From assembly GCA_963920575.1 (NCBI GenBank), contig OY986968.1, positions 3,301,001 through 3,365,000 on the forward strand: a stretch of DNA of 64,000 nucleotides, read 5' to 3'. This document shows positions 32,079 through 42,399 of the stretch, piece after piece; positions within the stretch are counted from its first letter, which is position 1, and each line of letters begins with the position of its first letter. The position numbers and the translations under genes are program-made. Below the pieces are notes generated by a model that made no database searches, was not told where the DNA came from, and saw only the letters and a program-made list of their open reading frames with translations. The DNA comes from Narthecium ossifragum. Its lineage: Eukaryota > Streptophyta > Magnoliopsida > Dioscoreales > Nartheciaceae.

Positions 32079-32340
32079 CCTTGCGCGCTCCGACGACGAA
32101 GTCGAGGCCCTCCGCGCCTTCTCCTCGATGCGGAGGCTCCGGCTGAAGCCCGACCGCTCCACGTTCCCCTGCGCTCTCAAGTCGTGCGGCTCCCTCGGAG
32201 ATCTCCGGGTCGGAGGCCAGCTCCACCTCCAGGCTGCGGCGGAGTGCTCGAAGAAAGGGAGGCCGAGCCTATTCCTCCTCGAGGAGAACGCTTTCGAGAT
32301 CTTCTTCGAGGCGGCGGCAGCGGGGGTGTCGAGCCGATGA
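32079..32340 (+). pseudogene. PPR protein gene fragment, 3' part
   Basis: Continues the frame from 30377: [51 protein letters not shown]. These are one and a half canonical PPR motifs (EALxxFxxMxxxxLKPDxxTFxxxLKxC). After HLQA the similarity stops; the frame continues with unrelated residues to TGA at 32338-32340. So the gene was already a scrap, possibly before the LTR inserted. Confidence 0.85.
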
Positions 32341-32545
32341 CACCGCCCGCTCAGTGTGTTCGACTTCCCCTGGCACCACAAGGGGGAGGGGGCGCGTTGT
32401 TCGCGCCGATGGAGTCCGAGGGGCGGGACCTGCTGGAGGTGTTCTTCTCGTTCCTTCTTCGATGGATGCTCCGCCGGTGAGCATCGCGTTGCCGACAGGG
32501 TGGGAGGAGGATGGGGATGGGATCGTGGATTGCAACTAGAGCTGT
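32341..32545 (+). other. GC-rich gene-like scrap
   Basis: GC-rich sequence that contrasts with its AT-rich surroundings. One plus-strand frame ends ALPTGWEEDGDGIVDCN-stop. I do not recognise a family. It may be another captured gene piece adjoining the PPR scrap. Confidence 0.3.
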
Positions 32546-32758
32546 GTTTTGAGCCAGCCGTTGTACAGTAAGGCCTCTTCTATTGCATGAAAGGTCCCCA
32601 AATTGGATCTTTGGTATATCCCCCCCCCCTCTTTGGATCAGTGGTGTACTAGCGCAATAGCAATTTACAGTATATTCTTAGAACTCCAATTTTAGTTCTT
32701 TGAATTCAAGTTAATTCAAAACATTCTTTTACTACTACGGTTTGCAATTACCCAGCTG

Positions 32759-33315
32759 TAGTGATGGGAACGGAGCGGATCGGGTGGATATTGGAATATC
32801 CGTCCCCGTCCCCGCACTCCTCCGCCCATACCCGCACCGCCCTGTCCCCGCGCGGATAATGGGGATTGCAGACCATAACCATCCCCGCGGGTACGCGGAT
32901 ATTACCCGCAACCCGCACGCGGATATTACCCGCAACCCGCTGTTATCCGCAAAACCTAAAAAAGACCTTTCAATTAGCATTAAGTCTCTAAAATTTAAAT
33001 CTAAATCCACCAAACTATCATCAACATTTGGTCTCTAAAATCTAGATCCACCAAATAGTCATCAACAATTAGTCTTTATTAGAGTATTATTACAAAAATA
33101 GACCCTCTAAAATCCACCAAACCAACATTTAGTGGCGAGGCGGGGCGGATAACGGGGTGGATATTACCCAATACCATAATCCGCCCCGTACCCGTGCGGA
33201 TTTTAAATTTGTAAACCATACCCGTATCCACGGGTAAAAAATCTATACCATACCCGTCCCCATCGGTGCGGATCGGGTCGGTTATCCAGCGGGGCGGTCA
33301 ATTTTGCCATCCCTA
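32759..33315. mobile_element. hAT-type MITE
   Basis: 557 bp with ends TAGTGATGGGAA and TTTTGCCATCCCTA (inverted, imperfect) and an exact 8-bp target duplication CCCAGCTG at 32751-32758 and 33316-33323. The interior is GC-rich with repeated CGGATATTACCCGCAACCCG. No ORF of note. A non-autonomous hAT element. Confidence 0.88.
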
Positions 33316-33323
33316 CCCAGCTG

Positions 33324-34128
33324 CTTCAAAAAAAAAAAAGATTAAAAGAAAAATTAGTTCTAAGTCTCCAGATATGTATATAAGATTTGCATTTAAGCAT
33401 TGCAAAATTATTGTTCTTTATATTGCTTGATTTCAAGAGTTATTATTCTAAAACTGTTTCTTAAGAAGGTGAGGAACTTGTGATGTGACATCATATATGA
33501 AGCGTGGTTATCATCAATATCACATTCTTTGCTTTATGGATATCATCGGAATATATGGTGGTATTCTCACCACTAGCATTCAGGGGTGACCATATCCCCC
33601 ATTTCATCGCAAAACAAACACAAAAACTGAAAAAGTCACTGGATTATGTTTCTATTCCAACAGCAAACAAACAACAAAAATGACATTCCATTACATTCCA
33701 TCACCACCAAACAAACAACAAAAGTGTCATTCCATTTCACTGGAATCACATTCCATTCCAACACTCCATTTCAAAACATTCCAGCAAAACAAACAGCAAA
33801 ACAAAAGTAAAAGTGCATGAAGATAATGAGGGGTCTATTGATGGGTATTAAATAGATCATATTCATCCGTTTAACTCCATCCTTTAAATGCTCTGTCTAC
33901 TTCCTTAACCCACCCCTGAAACTGATATTGTGCTGAAACTGTTCGCGATCTAGACCAATCCCGGGCAACAACATCGCGGAATTCCAGTATGGGAATCCAC
34001 ATCTGCTGTACATGGAATATAGATGGCCATAAATAACTTAGTTTATGAAATAACCAATATCCCCTTAGGGGTTTGAATTGAAATTTAAAAAGGGGTTTTT
34101 GGTGAGAGCCCCGTAACAACTATCTAAT
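33324..34128. other. AT-rich region with PIF-like terminal sequence
   Basis: 33480-33800 is the reverse complement of the terminal region of the element starting at 50591, with CATTCCA-rich text. The rest, to 34128, shows no gene. Confidence 0.5.
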
Positions 34129-34985
34129 ATGCCAATAAACTCAGCGATATTTTCTTGGGACATTAAACCCAATTCACATGAAAAAAGACGACATTGCCTT
34201 TTTCTTCCAAATTTTTTTTTCTATTTTTTGGTCCTTTTTTTCTATTTTTTCTCATTTCTCCTCATCGGCTCGCCTGCGGCTGGACCACGGCTCACCAGCG
34301 AGCCGGGACTTTATCGTCCCGGCTCCGCCTTGGTTGCGTCGACTCAACCCCAAGCCGACATTACCGCCACCCGTCGCCGCCGCTCCAGCCACCCCCTTCC
34401 CTCCAAACCACCACCAAAGCAACTTCCATCACCCCCTCTACCTTCCTCCAACCTCCTCCATCCCTATTCCCTTCTTTCCCGGCGCTGGCGAACACCACCT
34501 AAGCCCACCGTCACCGTTCTCCACCCGATCCGGCTGCCTCACGGAGGCCTCCCCACACACCCAAAACCCCTCAAGGAATCCAGGAAGTTATCTCGAAGTT
34601 ACCTCGGCCCTCTACTGCGCCGATCAAGCTCCAGATCGCCGGATCCCAACTTCATCGACCCTCTACTGCATTGTCTGCCGCAGTTCCACCATTTGTTGGC
34701 CTCGTTTCATCAATCAGACCTCACAGAAGGGATCTTTGGCCTTCCACAACTCCTTCCCCGGCAAGCTCGACCACCGGCGTCGATGTTTCACCGTCGATCG
34801 CGCTCCAGCAAGCCCTTAGCCGCCTAATTGGACCTTTCTTCTTCTTCTCCAAGGAGATGAGAGATTGGTTGGAGTTGCTAGCCGCCTGCGAGATCGCCAG
34901 AGTTGGCTGCCGGAGATGGTCGGATGGACGAAGAGGGCGGCGCCAGATAGAAGGTCACTTCGGTCGTAAATATTTTAAAAATTAA
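34129..34985 (+). other. C-rich, gene-like region of unknown origin
   Basis: Long overlapping open frames (up to 232 codons) in CCACC-rich DNA. The predicted proteins are Pro/Ser/Arg-rich with a low-complexity Phe tract from a T-run, and no domain is recognisable. A short inverted repeat AGCCGGGACTTTATCGTCCC lies at about 34301. I treat it as non-coding leader-like or transposon DNA. Confidence 0.3.
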
Positions 34986-36035
34986 TCCTAACCTCTATTA
35001 TATGGCCCTAATGTCCTAAAAAATACAAATATTTGGACCTAATGTCTTAAAAAAATAATCATGAATATACGTTTACTAGATGGACCTTTCGTACCACCTA
35101 GCATGGCTAACCACCCGATGACGAAGCTGCCACTTATGCATAGACAAATGACTTATATGCAACGTTATAAAATAATATTTTTATAAGACAGAAAATTAAT
35201 TATCAAATTTTGGATCTATCATCAAATAAACGATTTTAAAACGGGTATATTTTAGTACCCTCAAATTATGGATTTAGTTTGAATTTAGTTCTTAAATTTA
35301 AATCGTATCGATCTGGTCTTTTAATTTTTAAAAAAATATTCAATTTGGGTTATGATCCCATATGCCGTCAACTTGACTATCAGAGGAGCCTGCGCGGCTT
35401 GCACGTGAGAAACTAAATTAAAACTTAACTCAAGTCTTGGGTACTAAAAAGCAAGTTTTAATTCAGTCAGGGTGGGCACACCAAAGGATTAGACTCCGTG
35501 CACTAATGAAAAATAATTTGTGTCACGGCTTTGGGGAGTGATCGCAATCTAGTCACATCCGTCACACGTAGTTTTCAAATGTCTCTGTTGCCTCCACATA
35601 TCACAGAATCATGGTGTGCCGCACAACCAGAGTGACCCTTAACCACACAATAGATTTATATAATTCAGAGGGTAGTCACCGTCTGGTGTCATATGCACAG
35701 CCATCAACAGGACAATGTAACAATGGGTGCACGATGACATATACCTCTAAACCTATTTTAAACCCGTAAGTAAGACTCGAGGGTTTGGTTCGTTTTATTT
35801 TACATCGTTATGACTTCTATGAACAATTTGATAAATTGTCTCATATAGAGTTGGTTTCCTCAGCATTAATGCACTATAGGTTAACTCATGCTTCGATTCG
35901 GACTCAATTCGGACGTGCTTTCTAAATCGGAGTGCGACATGGTGGCCAACACCTTTCCATGCCTCTAGTTGAATGCGGGCCCACGATCAATTCTCTTTCA
36001 ATTTTACCCGAATCCGTTGCGCTCCATCCACATGT
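34986..36035. other. Intergenic, no gene seen
   Basis: AT-rich DNA with no convincing coding sequence or transposon ends. Confidence 0.4.
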
Positions 36036-36435
36036 GCATCTTACTGACGTCACTTCCTCTCCGATTACGGGATGATTGGGTCCACGCTGTCCGTCTGATG
36101 TCATCAAGCTCAAACTAAAAAAAATACATCAGCAGCCCTACCCAACCGTCCAGAAAGCGACACGTCACCAGCTCCCCACACTTCGTGTGACGCATCAGCT
36201 GACCTCAGCATCTCTTCACCAAGCGGGGGCCGTGGGTCCTTTCTGCGGTGGAACTTTAAAAAATCTATTGCATAATGCTCTTCCTCTTTATTTAAGAATA
36301 AGATCCTTGACCACGCTCTCTAGTCCTCTATTCGGGTCTTATTTTAAGGTGGGCGTCCGCTCCACGCGAACGACGGCCGCATCCGCTGTCGTCGCCATCT
36401 TGATGGTGACGTGGACCCCGGACGTCACGTTCTGA
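36036..36435 (+). promoter_or_regulatory. Promoter-like region with clustered TGACG motifs
   Basis: Contains CTGACGTCACTT (36043), TGATGTCATCA (36096), ACACGTCACC (36159) and TGTGACGCATCAGCTGACC (36187), all bZIP/as-1-like sites. A TATA-like CTCTTTATTTAAG follows near 36284. Downstream is GC-rich with further GACGTCAC and GTGACGTGG words. No recognisable gene follows on the plus strand, so this could be the remnant of a promoter or of a transposon LTR. Confidence 0.35.
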
Positions 36436-37827
36436 GTCCCGTGACTCGGTCACCCGTATCCGGGCAATCCTACTGGTGATGTGAAAATCTTACATTTTAC
36501 TAGTAAAGTTAAAATAGTCGAAATGAGGGACACGGAAATGCTCGATTCTTTCAGATTCAGTTTGAACAGAGCTGTTGAAGCTGCGAAAAAATGAAAAATA
36601 GATGATAAAAAGTGGAGGAAAATGAATGATGAGAAGTCGTGGAAAATAAATGATGAGAAATGTGGGTGATGAGAAATAGATGATGAAAAATGTGGGCGAT
36701 GAGAAATGTAGGTGATGAGAAATGAGAGCGCGATCACAAATGTGTTAGAACTCCTATGAATGATAGAACTACTCTTATGAATGATAAAACAACTCTTATA
36801 AATTAAAGTTTTATTGCATGAAATTAAAAGAAAGAAAATGCTTCATTGCTGAAATTTAAAGGTAAATGAAAATAAATAAAACTACATTAAAAAAAAGATA
36901 AAAAAAACTACATTGAAAATAAAGATAAAAAACTACACTTAAAATAAAGATAAAAATTGGTTTTACTCTTGATTTTGGGACTGAGTTTCTTCTTCATATT
37001 CTTGCTTTTAATAGAGCTTCCGGCATAATCACTTTAGAACCATCTGAAACTGCCCTGAAACCTTCAGAACTGTCATGAAACCTTTAGAACTGGTCGACAT
37101 CTTCAATTATTTACGAAACCGTCATCACAAAGAGCGTCTTGTCTTCCACTGTAATTTAGCCGATGATAACCTTGGAATTTGGTAAAACTCTTAACATGAA
37201 AGTTATAGGCCTTCACATTCTTTTTCTATCGGTTTAAAATCAACATATTTGGATATCATATAATAAAGTTATGATCGAAATAGTCGATGATCATTATTAA
37301 AATGGTCGACCAAAATACGGCCACAGGATATTTGGCCGATTGCAAATATGGTCGATTGAATTTGGCCAATTTGAGTTTGGATGATTGGAAATTTGGTCAT
37401 TATTTATTATTTTACCACATTACACTTTGAGTGTCAGTTTGACACACTAAACGATGGAATCTGAAAATCTCACAAACAAAAAAGTTGTAGATCTTTTCAT
37501 TGTCTTTCCAATGGTTTAATAATCGGCGAATTTGAATATTTGATTTAAAAGTTATGACCAAAATAATCCAGTTATGTTAAAGTTAAAGATAATGATCATT
37601 TAATGACAATATTTATGAAATTATCATTGACTTTATGAATCGCTCTAATGGTTATATTTATTACTAATACACCTACAAAAGAAAGGTTGATGTTGATTTT
37701 GTTATTCTTCTTTGTTTCTTTTAATTTTTTAATAAATACCATAATGTCTTGATGATATTTGCAATCTACTTTCTTATATTTTTGGTTGCTAGAGTTTCAT
37801 TTCACAAATCAAATGAAAACAACGACT
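36436..37827. repeat. AT-rich region with short tandem repeats
   Basis: 36595-36728 has tandem GATGAGAAATGTGGG-type units of about 16-24 bp. 36885-36958 has three copies of an AAACTACATT...AAAGATAAA unit of about 30 bp. 37290-37400 has recurrent TGGTCGATT/TTTGGCCGATT words. No gene seen. Confidence 0.5.
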
Positions 37828-38027
37828 NNNNNNNNNNNNNNNNNNNNNNNNNNNNNNNNNNNNNNNNNNNNNNNNNNNNNNNNNNNNNNNNNNNNNNNNN
37901 NNNNNNNNNNNNNNNNNNNNNNNNNNNNNNNNNNNNNNNNNNNNNNNNNNNNNNNNNNNNNNNNNNNNNNNNNNNNNNNNNNNNNNNNNNNNNNNNNNNN
38001 NNNNNNNNNNNNNNNNNNNNNNNNNNN
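37828..38027. other. Assembly gap (200 N)
   Basis: Exactly 200 N, most likely a fixed-size placeholder, so the true distance across it is unknown. Confidence 0.99.
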
Positions 38028-38734
38028 CATTTGGGCTTTTTGGACCCCCCCTCTATTTTCTCCTGAATATGTATTCCTCTCTTGCTATTTCGTTTTGATG
38101 ATACCTCTTGCAGGTTTTGTTTTACCATTTATTTTCCTAATCAAATGTAGCAGCTTTTCTTTGTGGTTTTAACGTTCTGATTCATCATAATTCTCTTGGT
38201 TTTTGTTGTTTTTTTTTGTTATTTTCTTTTTCTAAATCTCTAAATGCCTGCTTCTATGTGGGCATTTACAATCTAATTTAACAGCTCTTTTAAGTTCTTT
38301 TTACCTTTTTTGAATTTTGATGCTTAACTTTAATATGATTTCGAAGGAAAGATGTTGTGAGATTCAGGTAGACAGTTGATGAGGCTGGCCTTTTCGTCCA
38401 TCTGTTCAGCAAATGTCACATCCATCAAACAGAAGATATACAACCGCCCCCTCAAGAAATACATTATGACATGTTTTGCTGAAGATTGTATTACCAATAT
38501 CGTTTTTGAGAAAATCTCAAGCCAGCTTCGACTGATCGATAGTGCTAACCGTTTTGTGTTATACATGTGATAAAAAATGAGCACCATTAATAGCAAGAGA
38601 AATGTTAAATAATTCTAGGAAGAGAAATGATTTAGGTATATGACATGTGCATCATATATGTTCAGGACTATTCAGAAAATGAATGTTCATTGGTTGGATG
38701 TGAAAATCTCAAATTCTCGACGTATTCTACATAA
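38028..38734. other. Region after the gap, possible exon
   Basis: T-rich, intron-like DNA. A frame at 38376-38570 (plus) reads KKYIMTCFAEDCITNIVFEK and ends in a stop. I do not recognise it and cannot support it as a gene. Confidence 0.3.
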
Positions 38735-38743
38735 TTTTATATA

Positions 38744-40059
38744 GGGTTTTTTACATATATATTCTCAAAAAAATTTCAAAATACGTATTTACTCCTACAT
38801 TCTTCATATTTTCATATATACTCCTCAAAAGTTTAAGTGATCACATATTTACCCTTCCGTCAACTCCCGTGAGGTTAAGTAACTTAACCATGGTTAAATC
38901 ATATTTTAGGGGGCTTTTTGTAAATTTATGGGTATTTTCGTGTAACTATGGGTTTTTAGGGGTTTTTTTGCAAATTCTCAGTTTTCACCGCCGACATAGG
39001 CCATTTTGCAGCCAAAAGCCGACCAAGTTTACTGATCTCCTTCCCCTTCTTATCCCCTTCTTCTCCCCACTATTTCTCACTAGAAGCTAGTAGAAGGAGG
39101 AGTTTGAGAGAGAAAGAAATGGACAAAAACATAGAAGAAAAAAAAGGGTTTTCGTCGAATTTTTTCGAGATTTGAGTGGTAATCGTTGATTTTTTTTCTT
39201 CTTCTTGGTGTAGATAAGCTTCCTTATTGATTTCGGGTTTTCTCATGTATTTTTGGGCATTTTTCGTGACATTTTTTGAGATTTTTGGATCTTCTCCGAC
39301 GAAGGTCGCCGGAGATGACGTCGGGGACGACGCCATCCCCTTTTTCCAGCGACTGTAGCGTTGGGTAATCGTCGATTTTTTCCTTCTTCTTGGTGTAGAT
39401 AAGTTTTCTTGTTGATTTCGGGGTTTTCATGTATTTTTGGACATTTTTCGTGGTATTTTTCAAGGTTTTTGGATCTTCTCCGGCGAAGGTCGCCGGAGAT
39501 GACGCCCCTCCTTTTTTCAGCGACTGTAGAGTTGGATAATCGTCGATTTTTTTCTTCTTCTTGGTGTAGATAAGCTTCCTTGTTCATTCCGGGTTTTTCC
39601 ATGTATTTTTGGGCATTTTTCATGGCATTTTTTGAGGTTTTTGGATCTTCTCCGACGAAGGTCGCCGGAGACGCCGCCGCCCCCTTTTTCCAGCGACTGT
39701 AGCGTTGGGTAATCGTCGATTTTTTCTTCTTGGTGTAAATAAGGTTCCTTGTTGATTCTAGGTTTTTCCATGTATTTTTGGACATTTTTCGTGTCGTTTT
39801 TTGGAGTTTTTGGATCTTCTCCGGCGAAAGTCGCCGGAGATGACGGCGGGGATGATGAATAGTATCAGGAGCAAAAAGGTAATTTGACACCACGCCGTTA
39901 ACGGCGTTATGGAATATTCCCATTTGATTCCATGGCAGGTAACCCGATGGGCATATATGTAATAACTTAAACTTTTGAGGGATATATATATGAAAATATG
40001 AAGAATGTAGGGGTAAATATGTATTTTGAAAGTTTTTTGAGTATATATATATATAACCC
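38744..40059. mobile_element. Mutator-like element with internal tandem repeats
   Basis: 1316 bp. It has long inverted ends of about 100 bp (left GGGTTTTTTACATATATA, right complement GGGTTATATATATATATA, then matching text through CTACATTCTTCATATTTTC and CTCAAAAGTTTAAGT). The 9-bp target duplication TTTTATATA (38735-38743 and 40060-40068) is the Mutator signature. The interior consists of about four tandem units of 150-181 bp with AATCGTCGATTTTTT at 39366, 39538 and 39710 (AATCGTTGATTTTTT at 39181). No transposase, so it is non-autonomous. Confidence 0.85.
39180..39850. repeat. About 175-bp tandem repeats inside the Mutator-like element
   Basis: Each unit contains TTCTTCTTGGTGTAGATAAG, TGTATTTTTGG, GGATCTTCTCCG and CGAAGGTCGCCGGAGATGAC. 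The minus strand is open through the array (39923-39243) as a Lys/Arg-rich repeat, but unit lengths are not multiples of three and frames change, so I do not call a gene. Confidence 0.75.
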
Positions 40060-40180
40060 TTTTATATATCATAATATTTTATTATTCGGAAAGTGCGAAC
40101 CCTCTCTCTCTTAAACCAAAGAGGCGTCGACGCCCTCCCTCCCTCTCTTCGTGCCCAAAGCCAAGGAGAGACCCCTGTAG

Positions 40181-40624
40181 ATGGAATCCGGCAAGAGGAA
40201 GCGCGATCGAAAGGCCTCTTCCTCGGCCGCGGATGCTGCCGCCGCCGACGAAGCCCCCCCCTCGGAGCGTTCATCGCGTGACGGTCAAGGAGACGGCGGA
40301 GATCGGGAGGTCGTGACGGAGGCCAAGGTGGAAGAGTTCTTCTCCATCCTCCGCCGCGTCCGCGAATCCTCCCATCGATGCTGGCCCTCCAACGGCGGGG
40401 ATCGCGCCCGGGAGGCGGCGAGTTGGCGGCCAGCGTTCGCGTGGGAGGACTTCGCCGTTAGAGACGGCAGCGGAGGCGGGCGGCGGGCGGAGGAGCGGGG
40501 GTCTGAGAACGCGATCCAGAGGGGATTGGATCTGAACGCCGAGCCGGATCCGGAGCCGGACGGCATGGCGATTGCCAGCCCCGGCGATGACCCCGCCACG
40601 CAGTGCGCACGTGCGACGGCGTAG
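40181..40624 (+). CDS. NIMIN/NRR-like NPR1-interacting repressor, second copy
   Basis: 147-aa single-exon ORF, GC-rich. It has a basic KRKRDRK N-terminus (5-11, nuclear import), the NPR1-contact-type helix VEEFFSILRRVRES (50-63), the NRR-type WRPAFAWEDF (82-91) and LDLNAEP (116-122), an EAR-like DLNxxP/LxLxx repression motif. The order of motifs is the same as in the gene at 21909-22295, though overall identity is low. Both would act in the nucleus on NPR1 to restrain salicylic-acid responses. The ATG at 40181 is the first in frame. The Mutator-like element ends 121 bp upstream, so its insertion is likely to have altered the promoter. Function is inferred from motifs. Confidence 0.82.
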   Translation: MESGKRKRDRKASSSAADAAAADEAPPSERSSRDGQGDGGDREVVTEAKVEEFFSILRRVRESSHRCWPSNGGDRAREAASWRPAFAWEDFAVRDGSGGGRRAEERGSENAIQRGLDLNAEPDPEPDGMAIASPGDDPATQCARATA

Positions 40625-40629
40625 GGCTG

Positions 40630-41340
40630 GACACTTGTAAAACCCACGACGACCTGGTATTTTATCATTTTGCTCCACCAACTTTTTAATATTCGCTTCT
40701 TAACTCTACGGCATCTACGCCTTTCCTCCGTATTAAGTTTGTTTAGGAGAGACAGGTCACAGGCATGTAGAAATGGAAGTGTGAAATGACAACTTGACAA
40801 GGGCTATTATATCATGCTAGTTTGGGATTATAATTTTTATATTAGTTGTCATTGTTCTTGAATGAAGCACCCCTTCTTTATTTTTATTTTTATTTTTTAT
40901 TTTATTTTATATTTGAACAAGTCATGAAGTACTTGTATCAATTAGAATGGTTTGTTGTTTGGTGTAGTATGCTGTATGCAGATGGAGCGTCTCAATATCA
41001 AATGGTGTTTATGGTGTTTATTTCTCTCTCTTCATCCCCATGGGTATATTTATGCGGTCATATATAGGTATCATATGAGCTGTTTGTGTGCTACTGGCTT
41101 GAAGAATTTCCATGGATGATTGCCAGAATTGCATCAAAAAGTATATTCGGCACTCAAGGACGATTCCCAGTACCATGCTGGAAAGAAATTCTTAGCCCAA
41201 TAGCATAGCAGTACTTTAACAATCAGAGCATCGAAATACTTCAGTGTCGATGGCATCAAGTACTGTAGCTTCGATGTCCGCTTCGGAGTATTGTAGCACG
41301 TAGTACTGTAGTATTTTTTATCCGAGAAGTTGAGCCGGAG
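40630..41340. other. 3' flank of the second NIMIN-like gene
   Basis: No gene seen. A T/A-rich low-complexity stretch lies at 40880-40915 and ACTGTAG-type words begin near 41210. Confidence 0.4.
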
Positions 41341-41344
41341 CTAT

Positions 41345-41766
41345 AGCCTTACAGGAAACTTAAGTCCCACAACCGGACAGCTCGAGCTAACTCGTCTGCT
41401 CTTACATTCCACTCTCTCGGTATGTAAACTAAAGTAAAATTTACAAAACTTCCCACCATAGATCCAAAAGCACCCTCCGGCAATCGTCATCTATAGGCAT
41501 TCGCCCATTAATCATATCCACAGCAAATCTAGAATCGCTTTCGATCAAAATGCTTGTCAACCCCCGTCGGCTAGCCTCATGAACCGATGCCAAAATTGCG
41601 AGAATCTCCGCTTGGAGCATCGAAATAGCTGACGATGCCGAAGAAAATTGCCAGATTTCCTCGAGCCCCTCGAAGCAGATGACCCCAACACCCATCCCAC
41701 CATCAAGGAAAGAGGCATCCACCTGTATACGCACCCCATCCCAAGCCTCAAGTAACAGGCGCGCAC
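41345..41766 (-). pseudogene. RNase H (RVT_3-type) fragment
   Basis: The minus-strand frame reads IQVDASFLDGGMGVGVICFE, then LQAEILAILASVHEASRRG and LIESDSRFAVDMINGR. The three acidic residues of the RNase H fold (DAS, AEI, SDS) are present. After a frameshift near 41440 it continues VYIPREWNVRADELARAVRL, which supplies the last catalytic Asp context. This RVT_3-type RNase H is found at the end of plant LINEs and in related host proteins. No other LINE domain is adjacent. Confidence 0.8.
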
Positions 41767-42399
41767 TGTAGCTGTCGAGTTATACTGAACACAGTAGTAC
41801 TGTCGAGTTCAACTGAACACTCACTACAACAAAATCGGGATTTCGTGACAATTAGTATTATATTTGTCACTATATACTTGTCGTGACAAATACATTTCGT
41901 CATCAGGTTTGTTACAACAAGTCCGTCGCAATAAGTTTATTAAGATAAATATAGCAATTTATTACAATAGGTGCATATAAGTTACGACAAACAAAAATTC
42001 GTCGCCATAACACGAGTACCGGTGACAAAATATTTTGTCACCACAAATAAAAGACTTCGTGGCCATATGTATGTTTTTGTCGCAATAGGCATGTTCGACA
42101 TGGGGGATATTTCGACCAAAATATTTTGTCACGATAATTTTTAACAAAATTTTTGTCACAATATGTTTGTCGCAATAAATTGATTTATTCCGACAAATGA
42201 TTTCATCACTAGTATAAAAATAGCAACAACATATTTTGTTGTAATAAATGTGACTATTGTGAGAATAACTTCGTTGTAATAAACTTATTTGACTTATAAT
42301 GACAAAATAATTTGTCACAATAGATACAATATTGTGACAACTATTTTGTCACCATAAATGTAATTATACCTGTAAATAATTAAAAATCAGCTTTAATAA

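Larger units (their letters stand above)
29957..33800. mobile_element. Possible second PIF/Harbinger-like element carrying a PPR scrap
   Basis: The left 200 bp (from GGCATGTTTGTTTAC, rich in GGAATGG and GTTTGTTTCACTGGAATGG) resemble the right end of the element at 50591-54625. The right 250-350 bp (about 33480-33800) are the reverse complement of that element's left end, sharing CACTAGCATTCAGGGGTGAC. The interior differs completely and holds a PPR gene fragment, an Athila solo LTR and a hAT MITE. This could be one element with captured host DNA or two unrelated ends; no clear target duplication was found. Confidence 0.35.

Noticed and set aside
34129..34827. 232-codon ORF as a secreted or membrane protein
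   Set aside because: The apparent hydrophobic segment is translated from a T-run. The remainder is Pro/Ser-rich with three competing frames and no domain.
36036..36435. Endogenous pararetrovirus copy
   Set aside because: Promoter-like motifs alone; no movement-protein, coat or polymerase coding sequence of that virus family is visible nearby.
37749..38172. Open frames spanning the N run
   Set aside because: Artefacts of translating undefined bases.
39243..39923. 226-codon Lys/Arg-rich ORF on the minus strand
   Set aside because: It follows tandem units of unequal, non-triplet length in a non-autonomous Mutator-like element, so the frame is not maintained.
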